Below, in pieces: positions 28,084 through 37,594 of a stretch of 64,000 nucleotides of DNA (the first letter of the stretch is position 1; every line of letters begins with the position of its first letter). The notes beneath the pieces are model-generated. The model was given only the letters and a program-made list of their open reading frames with translations. It was not told where the DNA came from and did not search any database. Where the stretch lies: contig OY760624.1 of assembly GCA_963663775.1 (NCBI GenBank), positions 2,232,001 to 2,296,000 of the forward strand, given 5' to 3'. Origin of the DNA: G963663775 sp963663775 (GTDB lineage Bacteria; Bacillota; Clostridia; Oscillospirales; Butyricicoccaceae). The position numbers and the translations under genes were made by a program.

Positions 28084-30213
28084 ATGAAAAATGGTGCAAA
28101 AAAGGTCTGCTCTGTCCTGTGCAATCAGAAGGGTTCGATGATTGTGACGGTTTTGGTGGCAACAACGCTAATGTTTGTGCTGGGCACCATTTTGTTGTTT
28201 ACCTCCTACACGGGATACCAAATGAAGGTTGTGGAGAGGCAAAGCAAGCTGCAGTTTTATGATGCGGAATCGGCGTTAAATGAAATCCGTGCAGGCATTC
28301 AGCTTGCGGTTTCAGATTCGATTGCCATTGCCAACACCAAAGTTTTAGAAAATTATCAGACAGCATCCGGAGCAGTGGACAATTCCTTTCAAACCTATTT
28401 CTTGGAGGAATTATACAACTGGATGCCCGAAAATGCATCCGATAAATTGTTTTTAAAGAATTGTACCCTAACCAGTCCCGTGTATACAGGGGCGTGCTAT
28501 GATGCCTCGCTCTTGCAGGGATTTATTTCCGCAGAGGCACAGACCAATGTGACGGTGCTTTCAGACTTTGCACCTGCATCAGAAAAGGGCAAGTTGACGG
28601 TGACAAGTGACAGCGTCACCATGAAAGGCATTACGATAGCGTTTGTTAAAGATGGCTATGCCTCCAATATTACAACGGATATTTGTATTCAGCTGCCGAA
28701 TTTCACCTATCAAATTTCCAGCATGGCACTGACGGACTTGCCCCAATATGCCATTGTAGCAACGGAGGGGTTGGAGCAAAACTCCGGCGGCAGCTTGACC
28801 ATTGCAGGCGATGCTTATGCGGGCAATGTTTCTATTTCAGGAAATGGAAATGCGCTGCACATTGGAACGGCAAGCGATGGATACCAATTGGTTAGCGGCG
28901 GTGCAATCCAGCTCAGGCAGTACAGCACACTGGATATCGGAGCGGATTCCTCCGTTTGGGCAAGCCGTATCCAGTTGGGAACGGGCTGCTCTGCTGATTT
29001 GGCAGGGGACATATATGTTGCAGACGATTTGGAGCTTTCTGGAGATGCATCTGCCGCCACGGTGGCAGGGAAATATTATGGCTTTGGAAACAGTACAACC
29101 GATGCGGAACACAGCAGTTCTATTATTATCAATGGGCATCACACCAACCTGCACTTTACCAATACATTGCGCACGCTGATGTTGGCGGGGCACAGCTTTA
29201 TTGGCACGGGACTGGTTGATTCTGGTATTGCGGGAACGAATAATACTGACAAAATTATGGGGGAATCGATTGCCACCAAAAATGCACAGCTCGCCTATTT
29301 GATTCCTGCGGACTGTATCAGCAATATCGCCGCCAATCCTGCCATTTTTTCGACAGATAATATGCCGACGGCGCAGGAGCTAAAAGGTTATGTCAATACA
29401 ACCGCTCCGCTGTGGACAGGCGGCGGCTCGCTGGATACTTATGGTGCGGATGTACAGCTGGTCTATCAGCCGCTTAGTGCAAGCGGACAAACATTGCTGT
29501 ATTTCTATATGCAATTTCCCGATTTTCAATCGGCAAGCAATTATTTCAGTGCATATTTTCAAGATAATAGCAGTGAAATTGCGCAATATATGCAGCTATA
29601 TAGCGATTCCTTGCAAATGGAAGACAAAGAGGATGTTTTGGTATCTGGAAATGCCATGTACTATAATGATGATGGTGCATCCTCGCTTCTTTCTCCAACG
29701 GCTTCCGGATTTTCAGATGTTGCAACCAAGCTGCAGGAGATGTATGCAAATTTGTGCACGACACTTTCTGCAAGTAATGCAGGCAGTGGGACGGTGTTTT
29801 CCAACATCGTAGATGCGGAGAAAGTGGAAAATCTGTCAGCGGAGCGGTTGTTTTACGAAGGGGGTAGCGCAAGCAACAGCAATGTGACCGGAGTGATTGC
29901 GCAGGAGGATACCACCATTAGCCAATTGCTGGCGGAGTATCCCAATTTGCACGTTGTGATTTCAACACAGGATGTTACAGTGGATTTGCCATTTTATGGA
30001 CTTATCTTAACGAATGGTAAGGTGCATTTGCAGGCGTCCCTGTATTTGGACCAAGCGAGCGTAAATGCTGCGTTGCAGGACACGGATGCACAGGGCGATA
30101 AATTGTGGTATTATTTGGTGGGCGGGTCGGAGACTGCCAATAACGTTATCGAAAACGATATATCATGGGATTTGGAAGGCTTGGTGACCTATCGCAATTT
30201 TAGGAAGCATTAA
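28084..30213 (+). CDS. PilX-like minor pilus component with beta-solenoid-like region
   Basis: This 709-residue protein begins KNGAKKVCSVLCNQKGSM followed by a long hydrophobic helix (IVTVLVATTLMFVLGTILLF), like PilX/GspK-type minor pilins, but without the consensus G-FTLxE site. Residues about 230-330 are Gly/Ser/Ala-rich with short repeats of the type GNVSISGNG and GAIQLRQYSTLDIG, which suggest a beta-solenoid similar to polymer-forming bactofilin-like repeats. A further 380 residues are unassigned. ATG 28084 sits 8 nt after GGAGG (28071-28075). It lies between two pilin-like genes, so a role at the pilus tip is probable. Confidence 0.72.
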   Translation: MKNGAKKVCSVLCNQKGSMIVTVLVATTLMFVLGTILLFTSYTGYQMKVVERQSKLQFYDAESALNEIRAGIQLAVSDSIAIANTKVLENYQTASGAVDNSFQTYFLEELYNWMPENASDKLFLKNCTLTSPVYTGACYDASLLQGFISAEAQTNVTVLSDFAPASEKGKLTVTSDSVTMKGITIAFVKDGYASNITTDICIQLPNFTYQISSMALTDLPQYAIVATEGLEQNSGGSLTIAGDAYAGNVSISGNGNALHIGTASDGYQLVSGGAIQLRQYSTLDIGADSSVWASRIQLGTGCSADLAGDIYVADDLELSGDASAATVAGKYYGFGNSTTDAEHSSSIIINGHHTNLHFTNTLRTLMLAGHSFIGTGLVDSGIAGTNNTDKIMGESIATKNAQLAYLIPADCISNIAANPAIFSTDNMPTAQELKGYVNTTAPLWTGGGSLDTYGADVQLVYQPLSASGQTLLYFYMQFPDFQSASNYFSAYFQDNSSEIAQYMQLYSDSLQMEDKEDVLVSGNAMYYNDDGASSLLSPTASGFSDVATKLQEMYANLCTTLSASNAGSGTVFSNIVDAEKVENLSAERLFYEGGSASNSNVTGVIAQEDTTISQLLAEYPNLHVVISTQDVTVDLPFYGLILTNGKVHLQASLYLDQASVNAALQDTDAQGDKLWYYLVGGSETANNVIENDISWDLEGLVTYRNFRKH

Positions 30214-30238
30214 GGCAAAGATAGGGAAGGGCAGTGGC

Positions 30239-30781
30239 ATGGAGCAGCGAAATAACACCCGTGGATTCAGCTATATCGAACTCATGTTCACGATTGCCAT
30301 TGTGGCGGCATTGCTGACATTTGTGGGGTCTTCTATCAATCGAATTTATGCACTGGATGCTAAAAAATGTGCCAATGAACTGGATAGCATGATTTCTAGC
30401 TGCAAAATCGGTGCCATGTCACGTGCAGGCGATGTCTATCTTAAGATATATGTCAGTGACGCAGGCATAAATGCAGAATATTATGAAAATGACCTGTTGG
30501 TATCCAGTGAAAAAATGGGCAAAAAAACGATTCAATTGACCTATGTAGATTCCAATGGAGTAGAGTATACCGGTGTTTCGGCACAGCATCCGCTGGTTAT
30601 CTCTTTTGCCAGAGAAACCGGGCAGCAGTTGGATTTTGCCGACAGTGCCGTTTTGGCAGATGTGACGGGAGCGACGATGGCATCCGATGTGTTTTGCCAA
30701 ACAATATTGGTTATCAGTGCGGGAAATACCTATCGCATTGAAATGATTCCAAGCACCGGGAGGCATTCTGTCACTGTGTAG
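30239..30781 (+). CDS. Minor pilin, GspH/FimT-like
   Basis: A 180-residue prepilin with leader MEQRNNTRG and mature FSYIELMFTIAIVAALLTFV carries Glu at position 5. The globular part (about 35-180) has the size and mixed beta pattern of pseudopilin GspH or FimT. Two cysteines flank a short segment (KKCANELDSMISSC). The gene starts 25 nt after the large PilX-like gene and ends 15 nt before the next prepilin, so all are cotranscribed. Confidence 0.87.
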   Translation: MEQRNNTRGFSYIELMFTIAIVAALLTFVGSSINRIYALDAKKCANELDSMISSCKIGAMSRAGDVYLKIYVSDAGINAEYYENDLLVSSEKMGKKTIQLTYVDSNGVEYTGVSAQHPLVISFARETGQQLDFADSAVLADVTGATMASDVFCQTILVISAGNTYRIEMIPSTGRHSVTV

Positions 30782-30796
30782 AGGATTTTTTAAACG

Positions 30797-31384
30797 ATGA
30801 AATATGACAACAAGGGACTTACATTGCTGGAATTATTGATTTCGGTTGGGATTCTGACCATTGTTTCAGCGATGATTTTGGGGTTTTTAACTTCCGGTGC
30901 GCATACCAGTCGGTCAGTTTCATTTGAAGCAAAGCTGCAGTATGAATCGCAGATGGCAATGGCACAGCTGCAGGAGTATTTGATTGACTGCAATGGCGGC
31001 GTTTGTTTTGACGCAAGCACAAAAACGTTATATATTGTCAATGTGGAAGAAGATGCGGGGGGCAATTTATCCTATACGCTGCAGACCGTTCAGCTGCAAA
31101 ATGACAGCCTCGTATATGATAAACAGGCGATTGATACACAGCATTCGCCCGGCTATTATACCATAGATTCCAGTTCCTATCAGCCGGATATCATGGCATC
31201 TTATGTGAGCCAATTTTCCGTGAGTGCTACAACCTCGGCGAGCAGCAGTCTTTCACGTGCCAAGGTCACATTGGGCTTTTCCGGCGGCGGACGAGCCTAT
31301 GAAACCAGTCAGGACATTGCACTGCGAAATCCCGTCTATGTCCGCAATACCGTGGATGCGTTGGTGCAGGCAGTGATTCCGTGA
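30797..31384 (+). CDS. Minor pilin, PilW-like
   Basis: A 195-residue prepilin with the very short leader MKYDNKG and mature LTLLELLISVGILTIVSAMIL. Leu replaces the usual Phe at position 1, and Glu5 is kept. A beta-rich domain of about 150 residues follows. Its order behind GspH-like and PilX-like genes resembles the minor-pilin initiation sets of other T4P. No ribosome site stands out in the 15-nt gap, so translational coupling is likely. Confidence 0.86.
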   Translation: MKYDNKGLTLLELLISVGILTIVSAMILGFLTSGAHTSRSVSFEAKLQYESQMAMAQLQEYLIDCNGGVCFDASTKTLYIVNVEEDAGGNLSYTLQTVQLQNDSLVYDKQAIDTQHSPGYYTIDSSSYQPDIMASYVSQFSVSATTSASSSLSRAKVTLGFSGGGRAYETSQDIALRNPVYVRNTVDALVQAVIP

Positions 31385-31416
31385 GACGATTTGCGACATA
31401 GAGTGGGGGGAGCAGG

Positions 31417-34400
31417 ATGAAGCAGAAAAGAAAGATGCGAAAGCGCATTTTCATTATGGTGGCATGCGCTGTATTTTTGGTGGTGTGCTATTTGCTCCTG
31501 TCGGTTAAGATGGGTTCTGCAAGCGCAGCTGTCACATCTTTGCCGCATATTGAGGAAATTATTGCATCGAAAGCGGAATTTCATATTTTAGAGGTCGTGC
31601 CAGAGGAAAAACACGGAAGCTTTGGATACTATGTGGATGGACAGGAGCCGTTTGAAGATTGGCAGAGCACATTTTCAGACAGTGCGACCTATCCAACCAG
31701 AGCACAACGGGTGACCTATGCCAATCAACTGCTGACGGAGTTGCATACGGCAGGAATTTTAGCAGTTGGGAACACCACTCCTCTGTTATATAGCGGTGAT
31801 GCGGCGGATTACAGCTACACGGAAAAATATTTTTGGGAATTGACTGCGGCGGATGGAACAACGGATACAAGCGGATGGACATCCATGCCATTGTCAACCG
31901 CAGAGAAGCAGACGGTTGTAGGGCAAATGACCGCGGAAAGCGGCAGCTATGATGCAAACTATGCCTATGTGCCGATGGAAAACGGAAGCTATGTGCAGGA
32001 AATTACCCATTTTGCATTGGCAACCGCAGGGGAATCGGAGGAGGGCGTATATTATTATGCGCCTGTATTTTCGCTCATTACCGATGATATGGATTTGACG
32101 GCACTGTATGGGCAGGCGATGTATACACCGGAATGTGTGTATGCGGGCACCATTGATGACAGTACCGTGCGGGATACCATGCAAACCTATTATCTGAAGG
32201 AAGATGGGGGGTATCTTGCGATTGCGGCGGATACCGATTTTAGCACGCTGATGGGGCAGGATATTTACACGGCAACCGGTGCATACGAGTTTTACGATAG
32301 TATGGATAGCGATATGGAATTGGATAACCGCATCGCCTACTATTATGTGACAAGCACGGGTGCGCCGAGCACTTCTGCCGACGGCACATTTCCCTATGCG
32401 GCGGCATCGACAGGCTTTGTGGATGCTGCGGATGTCGGCTATTTTGACAGAGGAATTGTCGGGTATACCTATGTTTTTGATGGCAGCGGTGCCTATCGCT
32501 TTACACCGGATGCGACAGGCGAGTCTTATGCCTTGGAAACCGATATTGTGTATTATCAAGGGTCTGTTTCCAACAATAATTGGTTTTTACAGCACGTTTT
32601 TGACATGGATAGTGCGGACTTGGAGAACATTTCCGTGCTTGTGGATACCGTTACCCCTGCGCAATTGACACAAGAGCAGATTGCAGATGCCGATTTGATA
32701 GTGCTATCCGCCGGATTTGATGTTTCGAACCCCAACAGCTCGCTGGCAGCCGCCTATGTGGGAAATGATTTGTCCCCTGCGCTGGCATATGCGATTTATG
32801 ATGCTGCAATGGCAAATACCTATCCGCTGATTGTCGATTATCGATTGACAGAGTTGACGGACAACCTGCAGGTGAAGCGGTTGGCACAGCTATGCTTGCT
32901 GCCCTATGACAGCGCACTGTCTGCGGAGAATTTTGCAACCGATGCATATAACTGGTCGGCAAAGGCGCAGAGCAATTTTGTGGCGGAAAATGTATATTGC
33001 TTTGATGCGCCGTTTGCATATGCCGGTAGTTCTGCGATTTTAAATCTTATAACGCCTGATTTTACAGCAGATTTTTCGGAAAGCACCGTTTCAACCGGAT
33101 TTTCCGAGGTGCTGAGCAATATTGCATATGAAAACTTTTTGCGAAAAACCGATGACCCCGATACAACGGATTTATTTTCGGAAACGGTGACGATGGCGAA
33201 CACCATTCGATATATTATCAATTATGCGGATGCACGTGTGCCTGTGAACAAGCAGGAACTAAAGGTGCTGGATTTGGAGCCTGGCAGAGTGACCACCAAC
33301 GGACTGAGCAAAAGCACAGTACTTTCTTGGTTGGGCACAGCCAGCGGCTATACGGTGGATGATATTACAATTTTTACGATGCCAACGGCAGAATTCATCG
33401 GCAAAATTGAAGATCTTAACGAAACCTATGATATGGTGTATATTGGGACGTGCTTGGATGGATTCAATACCACAGGCACGGGCAGCAGCAGAAAAACAAA
33501 CTATAATGACGATGCGATGGATGGATTGGTGTATGTCAATGTCGGAGACCGCTATCGCTCGCAAACCAATATGGCAGGTCTTTTGGCAAGAGATTACACC
33601 GCAAGCGGCACATTGAATACGTCTAGCACAAGTGCAGCAGGGTTGTTCCGGTTTTCGGGGAATGACCTTACGGATAAAAAAGCCAACGAGCTTAAAAACT
33701 TTGCGGAAGCGGGGTATCCCATTATCTTGGCAGACAATCTGCTGGGTGGGGCTACCACCTCCCAACAGCGGGAATTTCAAGTGGATATTGCGCCCTCCGC
33801 AAGCAACGGCTGGGTCACATTGTCTGCGTCTGCAGCGGATACGCAGAGTGGGGACACGGTGGCAGTAAATTACCAGTGGTATCGAAAATACAACACATGG
33901 GAAGCCAGCGGCACAGCTGTGTCCGGAGCCACCAGTGCGGACTATACCTTTTGGTGGGATACCAACAGCTGCTATTATTGTGTTGCCACGGCAGCCAATG
34001 GAACCGGGAGCGAGGCTGTCAGCGATACGCTGTATGTGGGCAGTTATTGGCAGAACCATCGACTGTATTACTATATTGCATCGAATAGTTCGTACACGCA
34101 AACAGGAACGTATGATATTACGGTTGCGTCTGCAGCGGTTGATAGCGACAGTGACACGATTTCCACTGCCATTGTGGACAGTGCATCGTATATGTATGCC
34201 GCATTGGATGCCGTTAAATCACGTGCGAATGTGATGGCGGTTTCTGAACTCGACACACAGACACTCACACAATATATCAATCTCTCTAAGCCTGCCATTG
34301 TGTTTACAAGCGATGCGGACTATCCAACGGTGTACAGTGTGGATGACAGCGGGACAATGACAGCCTTGGAAAAAACGGGAAATACCTGCACGTTGAACTA

Positions 34401-36351
34401 TCAGTTCTCGATTCAGAACGATACCGACCCAACGCCAGCCACCACCACGTATAATTGTCAGCTCTATATTGATTTGAATGCAGACGGCAGATATTCCGAT
34501 GCGGAAATGCTGGATGATATTATGGTGAAGCAAGGCGGGACAATTGTCTATCCGCAGAAGGATTTGAACGGGAATGAATATTATGCATTGTCGGCGGGGA
34601 AAGCGTATCAAGTGTCACGTGAGATGTCAGACAATTATGCAGGAATCATTCCGTGGAAATTGCAAGTTGTAAAAAACGGTGCCGAAAAAATCCATGCGTC
34701 AGCGCATAATTATACAAGAATTGCACCACGGGAAGAGCAAAAGCAGACGGTATATATTCTGCAGATTGGCCCGAGCAGCCTATCAAACAATTTGAATTTG
34801 CAAGAGCAGTTGGAACAAACCAACACGGCGAATGCAGCACTGCTCAGCAAGGATGGGCATTACTATAAGGGCATCTATGGGAAACTGATTGCAGATATTG
34901 ATGACTTTGATGTGGAAATTACCACGCTGACGGCATCCAATCTGGAGGCACTGCAATTTGTAAATCACGATGGAAATGCCGTGGCAATGGCGGGAAACAC
35001 TGCGACAGAGCAGATTTTCAACTATTTAGACCAGTACGATATGCTGATGATTGGTTTCAAGGATATGTATGGCGAGATTGGTGTCAATTCAGCACCTGCA
35101 ATTACGGACTATATTGAGGGCGGAAAAAGTGTGCTGTTCACACATGACACAACGTCGTTCTGCAACTATGCGCCAACAGCAAACTGGGGATATTATTTCA
35201 ACACGGTGATTCGTGATTCTGTGGGCTTGGATCGCTATGGCATCACATCAGACAACACGGTGACACCAGATGGCACCAATACAACTGCAAGCATCAAAAG
35301 TTTGCTGTATCCGCAGACCGATGCAACCGATTTGACAGCGGCACAGGCAGCGGCGATTGTAAACCGTGGATACAATGTGGCATATGACCACAACACGGCA
35401 TCCGGTACGCTGCCGGAAACACAAGGCTTGACCAACTATGAACTGATTCGATATGGACAATCCTACAGCTCTAATTTGGAATATACCAATTGGAACTATT
35501 CCGGCAGCGCCAGAGAAACCAATTATGTGTCGCAGGTCAATGAAGGGCAAATTACCACCTATCCATATAACATCAATACGGCACTGTTCCGAGGAACGGG
35601 TACAAGCGACTATATGCAAGTGTTGAAAACCCACGAACAGTATTATCAGTTGAATATGAATGCGGATGATACGGTGGTTTGGTTCTGTCTGTCCGGCGGA
35701 AGCGCCACCAGCGGATATTATTATAACGATGTGCCGTATGATGTTATCAATTCCTACTATATCTTCACCAAAGGCAATGTCACCTATTCGGGGGTGGGGC
35801 ATACCTCCAGCACGTCCTATTACAGCAGCAACCTCACCAGTGCGGCGATTAGTGAGGCGAAATTGTTTGTGAACACCATGATTGCGGCATATAGTGCCGG
35901 AAAGCAGGCACCCACGGTGCAAATCACAGATTCTTTTGAGGGAACCACGGATGTGGAATATTTGTATTTTCCGTCAGATGAGAGTACAGGAGCGATGCTT
36001 GAGGATGGATTAGGGGCGGAGAGCACATCAAAAGAGGTGTATTTTACGGTCAAAGATACCAATATTGATACGGATAAGCAGATTACAGCATCGTTTTCGT
36101 ATACAGTGGGCGAGGACACCCTTTCGTTTACGAGCGACATCTATCAAGCAGACGGTACGGTGACTACCACGCTGAAAGGCGGCAGCACATATCGAATCTA
36201 TCTGCCGCAGGCAGTACTGGAGGCACTGAGCGCAAGCGATACCGCTTCGGTTGCGGTCAATATTCAAGTTACCACCCAAATTGCAGCAGCAGAACTCAGC
36301 GGAACAGACACGGTGCAGCTGCAACGAATCAATCTATATAATTTGCGATAG
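31417..36351 (+). CDS. Giant membrane-anchored surface protein, DUF5057-like
   Basis: The 1644-residue protein has a basic N-terminus and one hydrophobic segment (about 10-30; FIMVACAVFLVVCYLLL), and no sortase motif at the end. After it comes FHILEVVPEEKHG, then repeated Rossmann-like stretches, for example KVLDLEPG with YDMVYIG, and YDMLMIGFKDMYG with GKSVLFTHD. An Ig-like segment (VNYQWYRK) lies near 820. A calcium-type loop DLNADGRYSDAE is near 1025, and TYSGVGHTSS with KLFVNTMIAAY near 1450-1490. This matches my memory of the clostridial DUF5057 family, with glutamine-amidotransferase-like folds and no known function. It follows the minor pilins by 32 nt, so it may be an exported pilus-associated adhesin; that is inference. 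Confidence 0.72.
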   Translation: MKQKRKMRKRIFIMVACAVFLVVCYLLLSVKMGSASAAVTSLPHIEEIIASKAEFHILEVVPEEKHGSFGYYVDGQEPFEDWQSTFSDSATYPTRAQRVTYANQLLTELHTAGILAVGNTTPLLYSGDAADYSYTEKYFWELTAADGTTDTSGWTSMPLSTAEKQTVVGQMTAESGSYDANYAYVPMENGSYVQEITHFALATAGESEEGVYYYAPVFSLITDDMDLTALYGQAMYTPECVYAGTIDDSTVRDTMQTYYLKEDGGYLAIAADTDFSTLMGQDIYTATGAYEFYDSMDSDMELDNRIAYYYVTSTGAPSTSADGTFPYAAASTGFVDAADVGYFDRGIVGYTYVFDGSGAYRFTPDATGESYALETDIVYYQGSVSNNNWFLQHVFDMDSADLENISVLVDTVTPAQLTQEQIADADLIVLSAGFDVSNPNSSLAAAYVGNDLSPALAYAIYDAAMANTYPLIVDYRLTELTDNLQVKRLAQLCLLPYDSALSAENFATDAYNWSAKAQSNFVAENVYCFDAPFAYAGSSAILNLITPDFTADFSESTVSTGFSEVLSNIAYENFLRKTDDPDTTDLFSETVTMANTIRYIINYADARVPVNKQELKVLDLEPGRVTTNGLSKSTVLSWLGTASGYTVDDITIFTMPTAEFIGKIEDLNETYDMVYIGTCLDGFNTTGTGSSRKTNYNDDAMDGLVYVNVGDRYRSQTNMAGLLARDYTASGTLNTSSTSAAGLFRFSGNDLTDKKANELKNFAEAGYPIILADNLLGGATTSQQREFQVDIAPSASNGWVTLSASAADTQSGDTVAVNYQWYRKYNTWEASGTAVSGATSADYTFWWDTNSCYYCVATAANGTGSEAVSDTLYVGSYWQNHRLYYYIASNSSYTQTGTYDITVASAAVDSDSDTISTAIVDSASYMYAALDAVKSRANVMAVSELDTQTLTQYINLSKPAIVFTSDADYPTVYSVDDSGTMTALEKTGNTCTLNYQFSIQNDTDPTPATTTYNCQLYIDLNADGRYSDAEMLDDIMVKQGGTIVYPQKDLNGNEYYALSAGKAYQVSREMSDNYAGIIPWKLQVVKNGAEKIHASAHNYTRIAPREEQKQTVYILQIGPSSLSNNLNLQEQLEQTNTANAALLSKDGHYYKGIYGKLIADIDDFDVEITTLTASNLEALQFVNHDGNAVAMAGNTATEQIFNYLDQYDMLMIGFKDMYGEIGVNSAPAITDYIEGGKSVLFTHDTTSFCNYAPTANWGYYFNTVIRDSVGLDRYGITSDNTVTPDGTNTTASIKSLLYPQTDATDLTAAQAAAIVNRGYNVAYDHNTASGTLPETQGLTNYELIRYGQSYSSNLEYTNWNYSGSARETNYVSQVNEGQITTYPYNINTALFRGTGTSDYMQVLKTHEQYYQLNMNADDTVVWFCLSGGSATSGYYYNDVPYDVINSYYIFTKGNVTYSGVGHTSSTSYYSSNLTSAAISEAKLFVNTMIAAYSAGKQAPTVQITDSFEGTTDVEYLYFPSDESTGAMLEDGLGAESTSKEVYFTVKDTNIDTDKQITASFSYTVGEDTLSFTSDIYQADGTVTTTLKGGSTYRIYLPQAVLEALSASDTASVAVNIQVTTQIAAAELSGTDTVQLQRINLYNLR

Positions 36352-36376
36352 GCTGCACACGGTTATCGCACACAAT

Positions 36377-36411
36377 GAAATGCCCTTGGAATGCGCTTCC
36401 GAGGGCATTTC
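36377..36411 (+). terminator. Strong hairpin after the giant gene, without a T tract
   Basis: GAAATGCCCTTGGAA pairs with TTCCGAGGGCATTTC over 15 bp (one G-U) with a 5-nt loop. No T run follows, so it may only partly terminate, or may stabilise the 3' end of the pilus transcript. Confidence 0.55.
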
Positions 36412-36532
36412 GTGGTATCTTCCACCGAAACTTCGCAAAACCTTCACAGAAATCCACGCTGTTTTTCAGACTATTTTCAGTGCGATGCAATATGATAAGC
36501 AGGACAAAAGAAATAGCAGGGAGGACGTTTGT

Positions 36533-37594
36533 ATGCAACCGATTGTTATTATTCCGGCATATAACCCAGATGAAACGCTCATTCGTTTGGTTCAAAAATT
36601 GGAACAGAATCATATGTCAGTGCTTGTCATTGATGATGGAAGCAGCCTGCAGAGCCAGTGGGTCTTTGAAGAATTGGAGCAGACAACATTTTGCGGCATG
36701 TGCCGTCATATCACAAACAAAGGAAAAGGCGCTGCGTTGAAAACCGGCATTCGCCATGCAGCATTGACCTATCCGGAGTGCATTGGATATGTGACAGCGG
36801 ATGCCGACGGACAGCACAGCCCGAAGGACATTCGGCGTGTGATGGAAACACTGGAACAGCATCCGGACAGTTTTGTGCTGGGAACACGTGATTTCAGTAA
36901 AAAAGGCGTGCCGTTGAAAAGTCGCTTTGGAAACCGCATCACATCGCTGGTCTATTTGCTGAGCACAGGGAAACGGTGCGCAGATACACAAACCGGGCTG
37001 CGTGGCATACCACGCAAATGGAGCACGCTGTGTTTGGAAATCCCAGGAGAAAAATATGAATATGAGATGAATCAGCTGCTGGAAATTGGGCGCAGAGAAA
37101 TCCCCTGCATTCCTATTTCGATGGATACCATTTATTTGGATGGCAATCAATCCTCTCACTTTCATCCGATTCGAGATTCTGTCAGAATTTATTGGAATAT
37201 CATTCGATACAGCCTGTCTTCCTTGGTATCGGCATTCGCAGATTTGACAATGTTCACGGTTTTGGTGAATTTTGTGATGGGAAAAGCCTCGCTCGGCATT
37301 ATGGAAGCTACCATTGCCGCACGATTGTTTTCCGGCGTTGTCAATTTCACCATCAATAAATTCTGGGTTTTTCAAAGCACCGTGCACCATGCTAAAGAAG
37401 CAATACAATATTTCATGCTGTTTCTCATCCAAATGTGCACCAGCTGGATTTTGGTTGCAGGCTTGCGCCATTTGCCACTGAATTTAACATTGATTAAGAT
37501 TTTGGTAGACACCAGTTTGTTTTTTATCAGCTATCAGGTGCAGAAAAATGGGATTTTTAATACGGAAAAAGAAAGGGAAATGTTAAACAGATGA
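36533..37594 (+). CDS. GT2 glycosyltransferase fused to a GtrA membrane domain
   Basis: The 353-residue protein joins a DPM1-like GT-A domain (about 1-225) to a four-helix GtrA domain (about 230-350). The GT-A domain has IIPAYNPDE, DDGS, and the metal-binding DADGQH motif. The GtrA domain has ARLFSGVVNFTINKFWVF and ends KNGIF. Enzymes of this type move a sugar onto a polyprenyl phosphate carrier and help flip it for use outside the cell. ATG 36533 follows GGGAGGA (36519-36525); the frame is open far upstream but without a ribosome site. It overlaps the next gene by 4 nt. Position after the pilus block suggests surface glycan or glycoprotein decoration, not proven. Confidence 0.88.
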   Translation: MQPIVIIPAYNPDETLIRLVQKLEQNHMSVLVIDDGSSLQSQWVFEELEQTTFCGMCRHITNKGKGAALKTGIRHAALTYPECIGYVTADADGQHSPKDIRRVMETLEQHPDSFVLGTRDFSKKGVPLKSRFGNRITSLVYLLSTGKRCADTQTGLRGIPRKWSTLCLEIPGEKYEYEMNQLLEIGRREIPCIPISMDTIYLDGNQSSHFHPIRDSVRIYWNIIRYSLSSLVSAFADLTMFTVLVNFVMGKASLGIMEATIAARLFSGVVNFTINKFWVFQSTVHHAKEAIQYFMLFLIQMCTSWILVAGLRHLPLNLTLIKILVDTSLFFISYQVQKNGIFNTEKEREMLNR

